NCBI RefSeq assembly: GCF_030123245.1
Contig: NZ_CP126101.1
Span: 866,501 to 930,500 of the forward strand
Direction: 5' to 3'
Source: Lysinibacillus pakistanensis
GTDB taxonomy: Bacteria > Bacillota > Bacilli > Bacillales_A > Planococcaceae
DNA: 64,000 nucleotides
Shown: piece after piece, positions 1 through 8,962 of the stretch
Layout: every line of letters begins with the position of its first letter
Position numbering within the stretch: position 1 is the stretch's first letter
The notes under the pieces: model-generated
The model's input: only the letters and a program-made list of their open reading frames with translations
The model's database searches: none
Told to the model about the DNA's origin: nothing
Program-made: the position numbers and the translations under genes

Positions 1-10
1 AGCAAGTCAA

Positions 11-1771
11 ATGAACAAACGCTTTAAAAATCTGTATGAATTGATTATTAATAGAGAAAATATTTTACTGGCATATCGAAACATCAAGAAAAACAAGGGT
101 TCTTTCACCAAAGGTATTAATGAATCTACAATCGTTACTATCGGAGAAAAAGACCCGAACGCATTAATTGATTATATCAGAAAAAGACTTGAAAACTTCA
201 TACCACACAAAATAAGAAGAAAAGAAATACCAAAAGCTAATGGAGGGATTCGACCACTCGGCATTCCGACAATCGAAGACCGAATCATTCAACAATGTAT
301 TAAACAAATTCTAGAGCCAATATGCGAAGCGAAATTCCATAATCACAGTTACGGTTTTCGACCGAACAGAGGAACTTTACATGCATATTCTAGAGCAGTA
401 ACATTAGCAAACATCAACAAACTGCACTATGTGGTTGATATTGACATCAAAGGTTTCTTCGATAACGTCAATCATGGCAAACTTCTTAAACAAATGTGGT
501 CAATGGGTATCCAGGATAAAAAGGTTCTCTCAATCATAAGTAAACTACTGAAAGCAGAAATTGCAGGAGTAGGAACACCTAATAAAGGGACTCCTCAAGG
601 TGGTATTTTATCACCCCTATTATCTAATATTGTGCTAAACGAATTAGATTGGTGGATAAGCAATCAGTGGGAAACGTTTGAAACACAGAAAAACTATGAG
701 CGTAAAAGAATTATTGGTGGCAAGGTTAGACTTGATAGGTCAGTGAAATATAGTACCTTAAAAAGAGCCACAAGCTTGAAAGAAATGTTCATTGTGCGAT
801 ATGCAGATGATTTTAAAATCTTTTGTAGAGACCATAAAAGTGCCTTCAAGATTTTCGAAGGTGTGAAAAAATGGTTAAAAGAAAGATTACATCTCGACAT
901 TAGTAAAGAAAAATCAAAGGTCATTAATTTAAGGAAAAACTTCTCGGAATTTCTAGGCTTTAAAATGAAAGTGGCTAGAAATAAAAAGAAGCATACCGTA
1001 AAATCATTCATGACAAATAAGGCGAAGAAAAACGCAATTAGCAAAATCAAAGAAAACATCAAACGAATTAAAAAGAAATCTAATGCTTCAGAAGTGTCCA
1101 AGCTCAATGCAACAATTCTAGGACTTCATAACTTCTATCAGCAAGCAACGATGGTAACGAAAGATTTTAGTGAAATTGCATTTTCAGTCAAACGAACCTT
1201 ATATAACAGCTTGAAGAAAGTTTCATCGGATAAAGGTGAGCCAAGTACGTACTACAAGAAACATTTCAAAGATTATCTTGGCAAGAAAAAGATATTCGTT
1301 GCGAAAGTAGCGATATTCCCTATTGATGGAATCAAACACAAAAGTCCAACAAACTTTACGCAAGAAATCAATAATTATACAGTTGAAGGTAGAAGTCTGA
1401 TTCATAAAAAGCAAAAATCAGTATCAGAAGAAGTTGTGAAGTATCTCATGAAAAATCCTGTAATCAATCGTAGTATTGAATACAACGACAATCGTATTTC
1501 TAAATACATTGCTCAAAAAGGGGTTTGCTTTATCACAGGAGAAGCACTCATTCTGAAAAATATGGAATTACATCACATCGTTCCAAAGGCAAAAGGTGGT
1601 AACGATAAGTATGACAACTTAGTTTTTATAACGAAAGAAGCCCATAAACTGATTCATGCCACAACAGAAGACATCATTAATAAATACCTTCAAATGTTAG
1701 AGTTAACAAAACCAAGTTTGGACAAAGTAAATAAACTTCGTGTGAAAGCTGGAAATAAAGTATTAGTATAA
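11..1771 (+). CDS. ltrA: Group II intron-encoded reverse transcriptase/maturase with C-terminal HNH domain
   Basis: 586-residue multifunctional intron protein. It binds its own intron RNA for splicing and makes cDNA for retrohoming. The RT domain covers roughly residues 50-330, with the catalytic YADD box at residues 267-270 and conserved GTPQGGILSPLL and KGFFDNV segments. A basic X/maturase region follows, to about residue 450. An HNH endonuclease module lies at about 498-555 (LHHIVPKAKGGN, then DNLVFI and HKLIH). HNH-bearing proteins of this kind can cut the second target strand. The ATG at 11 gives a full-length N terminus, but a start before the window cannot be excluded. The frame shows no break, so the protein looks active. 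Confidence 0.93.
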   Translation: MNKRFKNLYELIINRENILLAYRNIKKNKGSFTKGINESTIVTIGEKDPNALIDYIRKRLENFIPHKIRRKEIPKANGGIRPLGIPTIEDRIIQQCIKQILEPICEAKFHNHSYGFRPNRGTLHAYSRAVTLANINKLHYVVDIDIKGFFDNVNHGKLLKQMWSMGIQDKKVLSIISKLLKAEIAGVGTPNKGTPQGGILSPLLSNIVLNELDWWISNQWETFETQKNYERKRIIGGKVRLDRSVKYSTLKRATSLKEMFIVRYADDFKIFCRDHKSAFKIFEGVKKWLKERLHLDISKEKSKVINLRKNFSEFLGFKMKVARNKKKHTVKSFMTNKAKKNAISKIKENIKRIKKKSNASEVSKLNATILGLHNFYQQATMVTKDFSEIAFSVKRTLYNSLKKVSSDKGEPSTYYKKHFKDYLGKKKIFVAKVAIFPIDGIKHKSPTNFTQEINNYTVEGRSLIHKKQKSVSEEVVKYLMKNPVINRSIEYNDNRISKYIAQKGVCFITGEALILKNMELHHIVPKAKGGNDKYDNLVFITKEAHKLIHATTEDIINKYLQMLELTKPSLDKVNKLRVKAGNKVLV

Positions 1772-1785
1772 AGATTCATAATTGA

Positions 1786-1866
1786 TGGAACGCCGTATGA
1801 GGGGAAACCCTCACGTACGGTGTGAATGGGGGGAAAAGCAGGAGATTACTTCAAATGCTTACCTAT
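1786..1866 (+). ncRNA. Group II intron RNA domains V and VI
   Basis: Fifteen bases after the maturase stop, a hairpin of the domain V type is visible: CGCCGTATGAGGGGAAACCC pairing with the following CTCACGTACGG, with a CGC catalytic triad and a GAAA tetraloop. A second stem follows (AAGCAGGAG... with CTTC...TGCTT) and has unpaired A residues at 1853-1855, as expected for the branch-point A of domain VI. ACCTAT then leads into addA. The fold was judged by eye. Confidence 0.8.
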
Positions 1867-4331
1867 CCATATCAAATATGCTGCAGGAAACAATTTTACA
1901 GCTTGTAAAAACAGGTGAAGAACTAGATGGAAATCTTTTTATGGTGGGAGACGTCAAGCAAAGTATATATCGCTTCCGTTTAGCAGAGCCAAAGCTCTTT
2001 ATGCGTAAATATGGGGAGTTTTTGGAGACTCCTGATACGACTGGTATGCGCATTGATTTAAATGCAAACTTCAGAAGTCGGAAAGAGGTATTAAACGCTA
2101 CAAACTATATTTTTGCACAGATTATGGGTGAGCGTGTTGGAGAAATTTTATATGATGAAAAGGCCTCATTAAAACCAGCGGCACCTTATGATGATCGGGA
2201 GATGCCGGTAGAGCTTGTTATAATGCATCCCCCTCTGGAGGAGGAGCTGGATGAAAAGTCAGAGGATACTACAACAGAAGAAGCCACAGAGCTTGAGGAA
2301 TTAAAAAATTCACAGTATGAGGCTCGATTTATTATTGATCGAATTCGGCAGATGATGGAGGATGGAACGACTGTTTACGATACCAAAACTAAGACTGAGC
2401 GTCCATTAAAATATAGTGATATTGTGATTTTAATGCGTTCCATGACTTGGTCAACCGACTTGGTGGAGGAATTTAAGCTTGCTGGAATTCCGCTGTATGC
2501 AGAGTCCTCTAAAGGTTATTTTGATGCGTTAGAGGTAATGATTATGCTAAATGTACTGAAGGTCGTCGATAATCCCTATCAGGATATTCCTTTAGCCTCT
2601 GTACTCCGTGCCCCCTTTGTTGGCTTAACGGAAAATGAACTGGCGAAAATTCGGTTAGCGGATACTAAGGCTCCATTCTATGATGCATTAAGGCAATTTA
2701 TTCGCAGTGAAGGGCATAGTGTACAAGCTGTCACATTTGAGAAGCTTCAACGTTTTATGCTGGCATTTGAAAACTGGCGAGATTTAGCACGCCGCGGTTC
2801 ATTATCCGATCTAATTTGGAAGATTTACTTAGATACGCATTATTATGAGATGGTTGGTGCTATGCCAAATGGCAAACAGCGTCAGGCTAATCTACGAATT
2901 TTACATGATCGAGCTTTAATGTATGAGCAAACTTCTTTTAGAGGGCTATTTCGTTTTTTACGCTTTATTGATCGAATGCGTACACGTGGCGATGACCTAG
3001 GAACAGCCAAATCAATCGGAGAAAAAGATGATGTTGTGCGTCTTGTTACGATTCACTCTTCAAAGGGATTAGAGTATCCAGTAGTATTTGTTGCTGGGAT
3101 GGGTAGACCATTTAATAAAATGGATTTCCATCTACCTTATTTATTCGATCAAGATTTTGGTCTTGCTGTAAAAGCAATTGATCCAGACAATCGTATTATG
3201 TATACATCCTTACCATTTTTAGCATTGAAGGAGAAAAAGGAGCTTGAAATGCGTGCGGAGGAAATGCGTGTATTATACGTAGCAATGACACGTGCAAAGG
3301 AGCGATTAATCTTAATAGGCTCAGTGAAAAATTGGAGTAAAACACGAGACAATTGGCAGGATGCACAAAGTCTATCCTTGGATGCCCCGCTGCAGGAGTA
3401 TTTACGCGCAAGGGCAAATAGCTACTTTGATTGGATAGGTCCTGCAGTTGCAAGACATGCTGATTTTACAGCGATTGCGACAACACCATATCAACCATTG
3501 GAAGATGCCTCGCATTGGTGGATTCGTCCGATTAAAACTAGCCATTATATGTACGATATACATGCGCTAGAAAATGAGGTACAACAATTACTTGAAACGC
3601 CAGAAGATAAAGCCATGCTGACAACAATTACGACACGCTTTCAAGCACAGTATCCTTTTCAAAAATCCACAAGGAAGCGTTCGAAAACATCTGTCAGTGA
3701 AATAAAACGTTTGGAAAATTTACAAAGGCAAAATGAGCCTGAATACTATTTTACTTCACCTTCTAGGCAGCGATCGACATCTATTGCACCTAGACCATCC
3801 TTTTTACAGCATCAGCAGCTCACAGGTGCAGAAATAGGAACCGCCATTCATACGGTTATGCAGCATGTACCTCAAAATGGTTTTCTGAATATCCAAGAGG
3901 TACAAAGGTTTGTTGCTGATTTAGTAACAAGGCAGCTGCTGACAGAGTCTGAGGGACAAGTAGTTTCTGCAGAGAAAATTTTTAATTTCTTTACAACAGA
4001 GATTGGACAGCGCTTTAAAAAAGCACGACAACTAAGAAGAGAAATGCCGTTCACCATTAGTAGAGTTGATGAAGATGGTGATGCTCAAATTGTACAAGGT
4101 ATAATTGATTGCTTATTTGAGGATGAAAATGGGAATTGGGTTTTATTAGATTATAAGACAGACCGAATTCAAGCACATTTTGCAAAGGAGCCTGCGTTAT
4201 CGAAGGAAATATTAGATCGATATGGCGTTCAGCTAAAGGTTTATAGTGAAGCGATTGAATCCATTCTTCAGATTCAAATTAGTGATAAAGTATTGTATTT
4301 ATTTGATATTGAACGATCCATACATGCATAA
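1867..4331 (+). CDS. addA: ATP-dependent helicase/nuclease subunit A, 3' exon (interrupted by group II intron)
   Basis: About 820 C-terminal residues of the roughly 1230-residue AddA, which with AddB resects double-strand breaks and responds to Chi. Visible in order: SF1 motif III (GDVKQSIYRFRL), motif IV region, motif V (VTIHSSKGLEYPVVFVAG), motif VI (LYVAMTRAKERL), and the RecB-type nuclease domain with GIIDCLFED and LLDYKTD followed by YGVQLKVYSEAI. Exon 1, with Walker A and motif II, is outside the window. An ATG at 1782 opens the same frame, but its first 28 or so codons are intron RNA (domains V/VI) and not AddA. Function depends on intron splicing. B. subtilis carries addBA near yisK, so the context fits. 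Confidence 0.9.
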
Positions 4332-4416
4332 ACATGGCCATTGCAGTGAACAGAGCTTTCCAAGTAGGAAGTGGCTCTGCTCCACTACAGGGCAAAAAGA
4401 AAGAGGAGGTTATGTG

Positions 4417-5583
4417 GTGGATTTCAAACCGACAATGTTGCAGGAGCGTATTGCAACATTAGATATTTTACGAGGTATTAGCTTGTTAGGAATCCTACTC
4501 GTTAATATGTTTGCTTTTTATTTACCGATGCCTTATATTGACCTGGCATCATGGTTTACAACACCATCAGATATCGTTTGGCAGCAAAATTTAGATATAT
4601 ATGTGCAAAGTAGCTTTTATCCCCTATTTGCAATGCTATTTGGCTATGGGCTCGCTATGCAATGGCAAAAAGCACTGAGTCGTCAGCAAAACTTTTATAA
4701 GATAGGGCTACGACGACTAATAGTACTATTTGTATTTGGATTGCTGCATGCTTTGTTAATTTGGTGGGGCGATATTTTAATGATGTACGCTTTTTGTGGC
4801 GTGTTTTTATTACTATTATTACGTCTTCAGTCAGTTTGGTTAGTAACAATCAGTGCGATCATTTTTGGTGTTTTCCAAGCCTTTATGTTACTCGTTGTAG
4901 GATTTATTCATTTTGATACAAAGGTGGATGAATATTTAGATATTACATCCGTTGAGAAGGCAATAACGGCTTATGGTACAGGGAATTGGGCAGATGCCTT
5001 TATGCAGCGTTTAACTGATTTATCGATCCAAATGAGTATTGGAATGTGGTTTGTCTCTTTATTTACAATCTTACCATACATGCTATTAGGTGCAGCAGCG
5101 TCCAAATGGCGTTTAGTGGAAAGAGCAAGAGAACTTAAGTGGCTATGGATAGCGTTAGCGATAGGTGGGTTGGTAATTGGTATTTTTGTGAAGAGTTTAC
5201 CTGTTATGTTTACGCGTACGTATCTTTTTGATTACTTAAAGGTTTACATAGGTGGCCCGATTTTATCTATTGGTTATATAGGGCTTATTGTATTACTTTG
5301 CTTACTCCCTGTTGTTCCAAAGCTTCTAAGTCCCTTCGCAAAAATCGGACGAATGTCGTTAACAATGTACATACTTCAATCCATTATTGGAACGATTTTA
5401 TTTTATCAGTTTGGATTTGGGTGGTATGGGAAAGTAAGTGTTGCAACGGGTGTGTTCATTGCACTAGGCATAATAATTGTGCAAATGATACTAGCAGAAA
5501 TTTGGCTAACAAAATGGAGGCAAGGCCCTTTAGAAGCGATTTGGCGTAAATTAACATATAAAATAAAATTGAATGAAAGTTAA
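4417..5583 (+). CDS. DUF418 family integral membrane protein (YeiB-like)
   Basis: 388 residues, many hydrophobic segments. The N terminus has the family signature (ATLDILRGISLLGILLVN), and the C terminus shows GRMSLTMYILQSIIGT and the typical final W..GPLE..WR motif. The role of the family is not established; transport has been suggested. The start is set at GTG 4417, seven bases after AGGAGG (4404-4409). The open frame reaches back into addA, but no better ribosome-binding site lies there. A paralogue is at 50071-51108. The addA stop lies about 85 bp upstream, so co-transcription is possible. Confidence 0.85.
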   Translation: MDFKPTMLQERIATLDILRGISLLGILLVNMFAFYLPMPYIDLASWFTTPSDIVWQQNLDIYVQSSFYPLFAMLFGYGLAMQWQKALSRQQNFYKIGLRRLIVLFVFGLLHALLIWWGDILMMYAFCGVFLLLLLRLQSVWLVTISAIIFGVFQAFMLLVVGFIHFDTKVDEYLDITSVEKAITAYGTGNWADAFMQRLTDLSIQMSIGMWFVSLFTILPYMLLGAAASKWRLVERARELKWLWIALAIGGLVIGIFVKSLPVMFTRTYLFDYLKVYIGGPILSIGYIGLIVLLCLLPVVPKLLSPFAKIGRMSLTMYILQSIIGTILFYQFGFGWYGKVSVATGVFIALGIIIVQMILAEIWLTKWRQGPLEAIWRKLTYKIKLNES

Positions 5584-5708
5584 GTATTTTCTACTTCAAT
5601 AGCATAAAGTATGTAGAATTAACAACAATAAAAATTGTTATCGCAAAAGTAAGGCAATTTCTATCATATTGTTGTATTATGTAGAAAAAAGAAGGAGCTC
5701 TTTAAATC

Positions 5709-6611
5709 ATGAAAATTTTATCGTTTAAATTAGGTGGACATGTTAGTTTTGGACCGAAAGTAAAAAAAGAAGAAGCGGTATGGGATGTACTCGCTATTCA
5801 AAATGAACTTCAAGTTCTCCCTTCTTTTTCAAGTTCAATCGTGGATGGTATTGCGTTAGGCTTTGATTTTGTTGAACAGATTCGTAAATTAGTAGAAGCG
5901 GCTGAAAAATCAGACCGTGCAGATAGCTTTAAACGTGAATTCACAGTGATAGAATGGTTATCACCAATTCCGCGTACGCCGAAAAATATTATGTGTGTTG
6001 GTAAAAACTATGATGAACATGCAAAAGAAATGGGGGCAGAGGCAGCTCCGACAGATTTAATGGTATTTACAAAATCTCCAACAGCAATTGCAGCTGATGG
6101 TCAAACAATTTCGATACATGCAGGCCTTTCTTCAAAACTAGATTATGAAGGTGAGCTTGCTGTCGTTATTGGTAAACGTGGTAAAAATATACCGAAAAAC
6201 TTAGCATATGATTATGTATTTGGCTACACAATTGCTAACGATATTACAGCTCGTGATTTACAAGAAAAACATAAGCAATTTTTCTTAGGAAAAAGCTTAG
6301 ATGGAACTTGCCCACTTGGACCATACCTTGTGACGAAAGATGAAATTCCAAATCCACAAGATTTAACAATTGTCACAAAAGTAAACGATGAAGTGCGTCA
6401 AAATGGCTCTACTAAGGATATGATGTTCACTGTAGAATCGCTCGTATCTATTTTATCTCAACATGTAATTTTAGAGCCAGGTGATGTAATTTTAACAGGT
6501 ACGCCAGCTGGTGTTGGCAAAGGCATGAATCCGCCTCAATTTTTACAAGCAGGAGATACTGTAAAAGTATCGATTCAGGGTATTGGTACATTAGTAAATC
6601 ATTTTGAATAA
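5709..6611 (+). CDS. yisK: Fumarylacetoacetate hydrolase family protein, YisK type
   Basis: 300 residues, the same length as B. subtilis YisK. A variable N-terminal third precedes the FAH catalytic fold: CVGKNYDEHAKEMG, MVFTKSPTAI, LDYEGELAVVIGK (metal-binding E..E), NDITARDLQ and GDVILTGTPAGVGKG. Family members are metal-dependent hydrolases or decarboxylases of 2-oxo acids; YisK homologues have been linked to oxaloacetate decarboxylation. GAAGGAGCTC precedes the ATG. The gene is followed by a strong terminator, so it appears to be transcribed alone. Its pairing with yisL matches B. subtilis. Confidence 0.92.
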   Translation: MKILSFKLGGHVSFGPKVKKEEAVWDVLAIQNELQVLPSFSSSIVDGIALGFDFVEQIRKLVEAAEKSDRADSFKREFTVIEWLSPIPRTPKNIMCVGKNYDEHAKEMGAEAAPTDLMVFTKSPTAIAADGQTISIHAGLSSKLDYEGELAVVIGKRGKNIPKNLAYDYVFGYTIANDITARDLQEKHKQFFLGKSLDGTCPLGPYLVTKDEIPNPQDLTIVTKVNDEVRQNGSTKDMMFTVESLVSILSQHVILEPGDVILTGTPAGVGKGMNPPQFLQAGDTVKVSIQGIGTLVNHFE

Positions 6612-6618
6612 TTTTTTC

Positions 6619-6652
6619 GATCCGCGTGAGTTTTTGCTCCGCGGATTTTTAA
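6619..6652 (+). terminator. Rho-independent terminator after yisK
   Basis: GATCCGCG and CGCGGAT arms around a T-rich loop are followed by TTTTTAA. Confidence 0.85.
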
Positions 6653-6745
6653 GTATATTATGTGAACACTATTGTAATGTTTGAAACCCTTTCCATCCCA
6701 TGATAGGATAGAATTTGATAGAAAAAAAATATGAGGTGAAAGAAA

Positions 6746-7111
6746 ATGAGTTTTTTAATAAGAACAGATTTGCATATTACAACTTGGGTGGTTGCTATTG
6801 TCATTTTTTTAATTGCTTCATTTATGGGCAATAAGTCAAAGGGCTTACATATGACATTACGTTTATTCTACATTTTAATTATCATTACTGGTCTCATACT
6901 ATTTAATGAGGGAAGAAGTTATGGCATGGGTATGCTTTACGGCTTTAAATTCCTAGGCGGTATTTTAGTTATCGGTATGATGGAAATGGTATTAGTTCGC
7001 CAAAAGAAAAACAAATCAACAGTTATGTTCTGGATCTTATTTGCATTATTCCTATTCATCACATTGTTCCTAGGCTTCAAGCTGCCAATGGGTCAAGATT
7101 TCTTAGCATAA
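6746..7111 (+). CDS. yisL: UPF0344 membrane protein YisL
   Basis: 121 residues with four predicted membrane helices. The signature LHITTWVVA near the N terminus, LRLFYILIIITGL, and the GMMEMVLVRQKK segment followed by a last helix match the YisL/UPF0344 family. The function of the family is unknown. ATGAGGTGAAAGAAA gives a clear ribosome-binding site before ATG 6746. The gene stands between two terminators, next to yisK as in B. subtilis. Confidence 0.9.
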   Translation: MSFLIRTDLHITTWVVAIVIFLIASFMGNKSKGLHMTLRLFYILIIITGLILFNEGRSYGMGMLYGFKFLGGILVIGMMEMVLVRQKKNKSTVMFWILFALFLFITLFLGFKLPMGQDFLA

Positions 7112-7121
7112 TCTTTGTAAG

Positions 7122-7154
7122 AGTCGTGAAGTTTTCGCTTCCCGACTTTTATTT
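7122..7154 (+). terminator. Rho-independent terminator after yisL
   Basis: AGTCG-GAAG pairs with CTTC-CGACT around TTTTCG, followed by TTTATTTTTT. Confidence 0.8.
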
Positions 7155-7179
7155 TTTGTAAAAGTCATAGAAATTGTAG

Positions 7180-7310
7180 CTGAAAAAACGCTCGAGTAGA
7201 CTGTAAAACTGCTTAGGTATACCCAAGAAGCGCTCGGATAGAGTAAAGAACAGCGCTCTGATAAGCCAAAAATTTGCTCCGCTAGGAAGAAAACTGCTCA
7301 GCTCCTCAAT
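7180..7310. repeat. Degenerate ~21-bp intergenic tandem repeat (six copies)
   Basis: The 5' half of the yisL-amylase gap is built of units with a GCTC/GCTT core at 7190, 7211, 7232, 7255, 7276 and 7296, a spacing of 21, 21, 23, 21 and 20 bp. The units share A-rich starts and a GGATA/AGTAGA-like tail but are only about 50-60% alike. No reading frame with a start and ribosome-binding site covers the array. Confidence 0.55.
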
Positions 7311-7444
7311 AAAGGACCTCATAAGGGAAAGTTGACACCTTTTTGTCGTAATTCATTTTGCATTTTCAGAAAATATTTTGAAATGATAGCTACGTGACTG
7401 TTTTATTTGGTAAAATGACGATGGATTGGTTTGAAAGAGAGGGA

Positions 7445-8914
7445 ATGAAAGTGAAATTCAAGAAGTGGATAAGTGCAACAGCTGCAACGCTTTTACTAGC
7501 AACTTCATTTATAAGTGCGATACCAGTGGCACATGCTGATGAAGTGTCAACAAGAACCATTGCAGAAGAAAGCATCTATGATTTACTCGTTGACCGTTTC
7601 TTTAATGGTTCGGGCACTAACGATTTTGATACAAATACGCAAGACCCTTCGAAGTTTGCAGGGGGCGATTTTACAGGTCTACAAGATAAGCTGAATTTCA
7701 TAGGCGAAATGGGCTATACAATTGTTTCTATTGGTCCTATTTTTTCTACAGAGAAATATGATGGTTCAATGCCAACAAGCTATTCAACAATCGAACGACA
7801 TTTTGGAACTTCGGAAGAATTTCAAAGTGTTGTAGAAGCCTATAAAGCCAAAAATATGGCCATCATGGTTGATTTTCCACTCAATAATGTAAGTCCTAAT
7901 CATGAGTGGGCAAAAGATTCTACGAAACAAAATTGGATTGCTTCCACAAATAATGGGCAAGTACAGTGGGACTTAACGAACAAAGAGGTGCAAGAAGCGC
8001 TTATTAAATCAGCAACAGACTTTGTTTCTACATATGATATTGGTGGAATTCGTTTAACAAATATTGCGGGTGCTGATACAGCATTCGTTGATAAAGTTAT
8101 AGCAGCATTAAAAGATGTAAAAAAGTCTCTCTATATCATTTCAAATGAAGCAAGTGATGCCAATTTTGATGCAAGTTTTTCACCTGAAACAGCCGATATT
8201 TATCGTAATATTTTCAAAAATGTTGATATGGATTCGTCCAAGCTATTGGAGCCTTTTACAGGTGATAAACCAACACAAATAATGGTGGATTCTTTAGAAA
8301 CACATCGTTTTACATTTGATTCTGCAAATGAAAATATGTTCCCGCCAACTCGATTAAAAATGGCAATGGGTACTTTATTTATGCTACCAGGAACTCCCAT
8401 TGTGCAATACGGTACAGAAATTGCAATGAATGGTGAAGCGAAGCCAGATACGCATCAAATCTTCAACTTTAAAACAGATGAAGAACTTATCAAATATATT
8501 AAAAATGTCCAATCATTGCGCAATAAATCTGCCACATTACGTAAAGGTGATTTTGAAGTCATCACAAATGAAAATGGTTTACTTGTGTTTACACGTACAT
8601 CTGATGAAGAGAAGTGGGTCATCATGGTCAACAATACGGGGAAAACACAGCGTGTGGATTTAACACCAACCCAGCTAGGCGAAGGTAAAATGCTAAATGG
8701 TATTTTACATGAGGAAAAAGTCCGCATTAATGAAAAGGATGTTTATCCAGTTATTTTAGATCGTGAAATGGTTGAGATTTATCAGGTTAAAAATGATGAA
8801 GGATTCAATATACCCTATATGATAGCACTTGGATTAGTATGGGTAATATTTATAGGGTTTGTCTTTGTAATCATTAAACGAGGTAAAGTCCGTCGTCAGG
8901 AGCAGGATGCATAA
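7445..8914 (+). CDS. Secreted, membrane-anchored GH13 (alpha-amylase-like) protein with degenerate active site
   Basis: About 490 residues. A Sec signal peptide (KFKKWISATAATLLL, cleavage after AHA) precedes a GH13 (beta/alpha)8 barrel, a small beta domain, and a C-terminal membrane helix with a basic tail (IALGLVWVIFIGFVFVIIKR). The fold is recognisable (SIYDLLVDRFFNG; GTPIVQYGTEIAMNG), but all four catalytic regions depart from consensus. Region I reads DFPLNNVSPNH where D...NH is usual. Region II reads GGIRLTN, with Thr in place of the nucleophile Asp of RLD. Region III keeps a Glu (IISNEA). Region IV reads DSLETHRF in place of DNHDTxRF. A binding or scaffolding role seems likelier than hydrolysis. 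The start is ATG 7445 or GTG 7451; GTG 7451 has the better distance to GAGAGGG. Confidence 0.85.
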   Translation: MKVKFKKWISATAATLLLATSFISAIPVAHADEVSTRTIAEESIYDLLVDRFFNGSGTNDFDTNTQDPSKFAGGDFTGLQDKLNFIGEMGYTIVSIGPIFSTEKYDGSMPTSYSTIERHFGTSEEFQSVVEAYKAKNMAIMVDFPLNNVSPNHEWAKDSTKQNWIASTNNGQVQWDLTNKEVQEALIKSATDFVSTYDIGGIRLTNIAGADTAFVDKVIAALKDVKKSLYIISNEASDANFDASFSPETADIYRNIFKNVDMDSSKLLEPFTGDKPTQIMVDSLETHRFTFDSANENMFPPTRLKMAMGTLFMLPGTPIVQYGTEIAMNGEAKPDTHQIFNFKTDEELIKYIKNVQSLRNKSATLRKGDFEVITNENGLLVFTRTSDEEKWVIMVNNTGKTQRVDLTPTQLGEGKMLNGILHEEKVRINEKDVYPVILDREMVEIYQVKNDEGFNIPYMIALGLVWVIFIGFVFVIIKRGKVRRQEQDA

Positions 8915-8918
8915 TATT

Positions 8919-8960
8919 AAAGACCCCTCTACACAACTTTTCGGTGTAGAGGGGTTTTTG
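8919..8960. terminator. Bidirectional terminator between the GH13 gene and yitS
   Basis: GACCCCTCTACAC and GTGTAGAGGGGTTTTTGTC form a long stem between two converging genes, with A and T tracts on both sides. Confidence 0.9.
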
Positions 8961-8962
8961 TC

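Larger units (their letters stand above)
1..1866 (+). mobile_element. Group II intron, 3' part (5' end lies before the window), inserted in addA
   Basis: The element holds a maturase reading frame followed by a domain V/domain VI-like RNA end, and addA coding sequence resumes directly after it. The 5' end (GUGYG boundary, domains I-III) is outside the window. The 3' splice site is placed at about 1866, after ACCTAT; it could lie up to 7 nt further on. The intron separates the UvrD-type motif II of AddA (upstream, not seen) from motif III, which starts about 20 codons into the downstream exon. A spliced transcript would restore AddA, so the host gene is not necessarily dead. Confidence 0.9.

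Noticed and set aside
694-1107. Antisense frame of 137 codons inside the maturase gene
   Set aside because: Shadow of the AT-rich maturase coding strand; no start signal.
1782-1866. N-terminal codons joined to addA from ATG 1782
   Set aside because: They are translated domain V/VI intron RNA; AddA residues begin only after the 3' splice site.
4246-4416. Upstream extension of the DUF418 gene into addA
   Set aside because: The extra residues are addA sequence in another frame; a strong AGGAGG stands just before GTG 4417.
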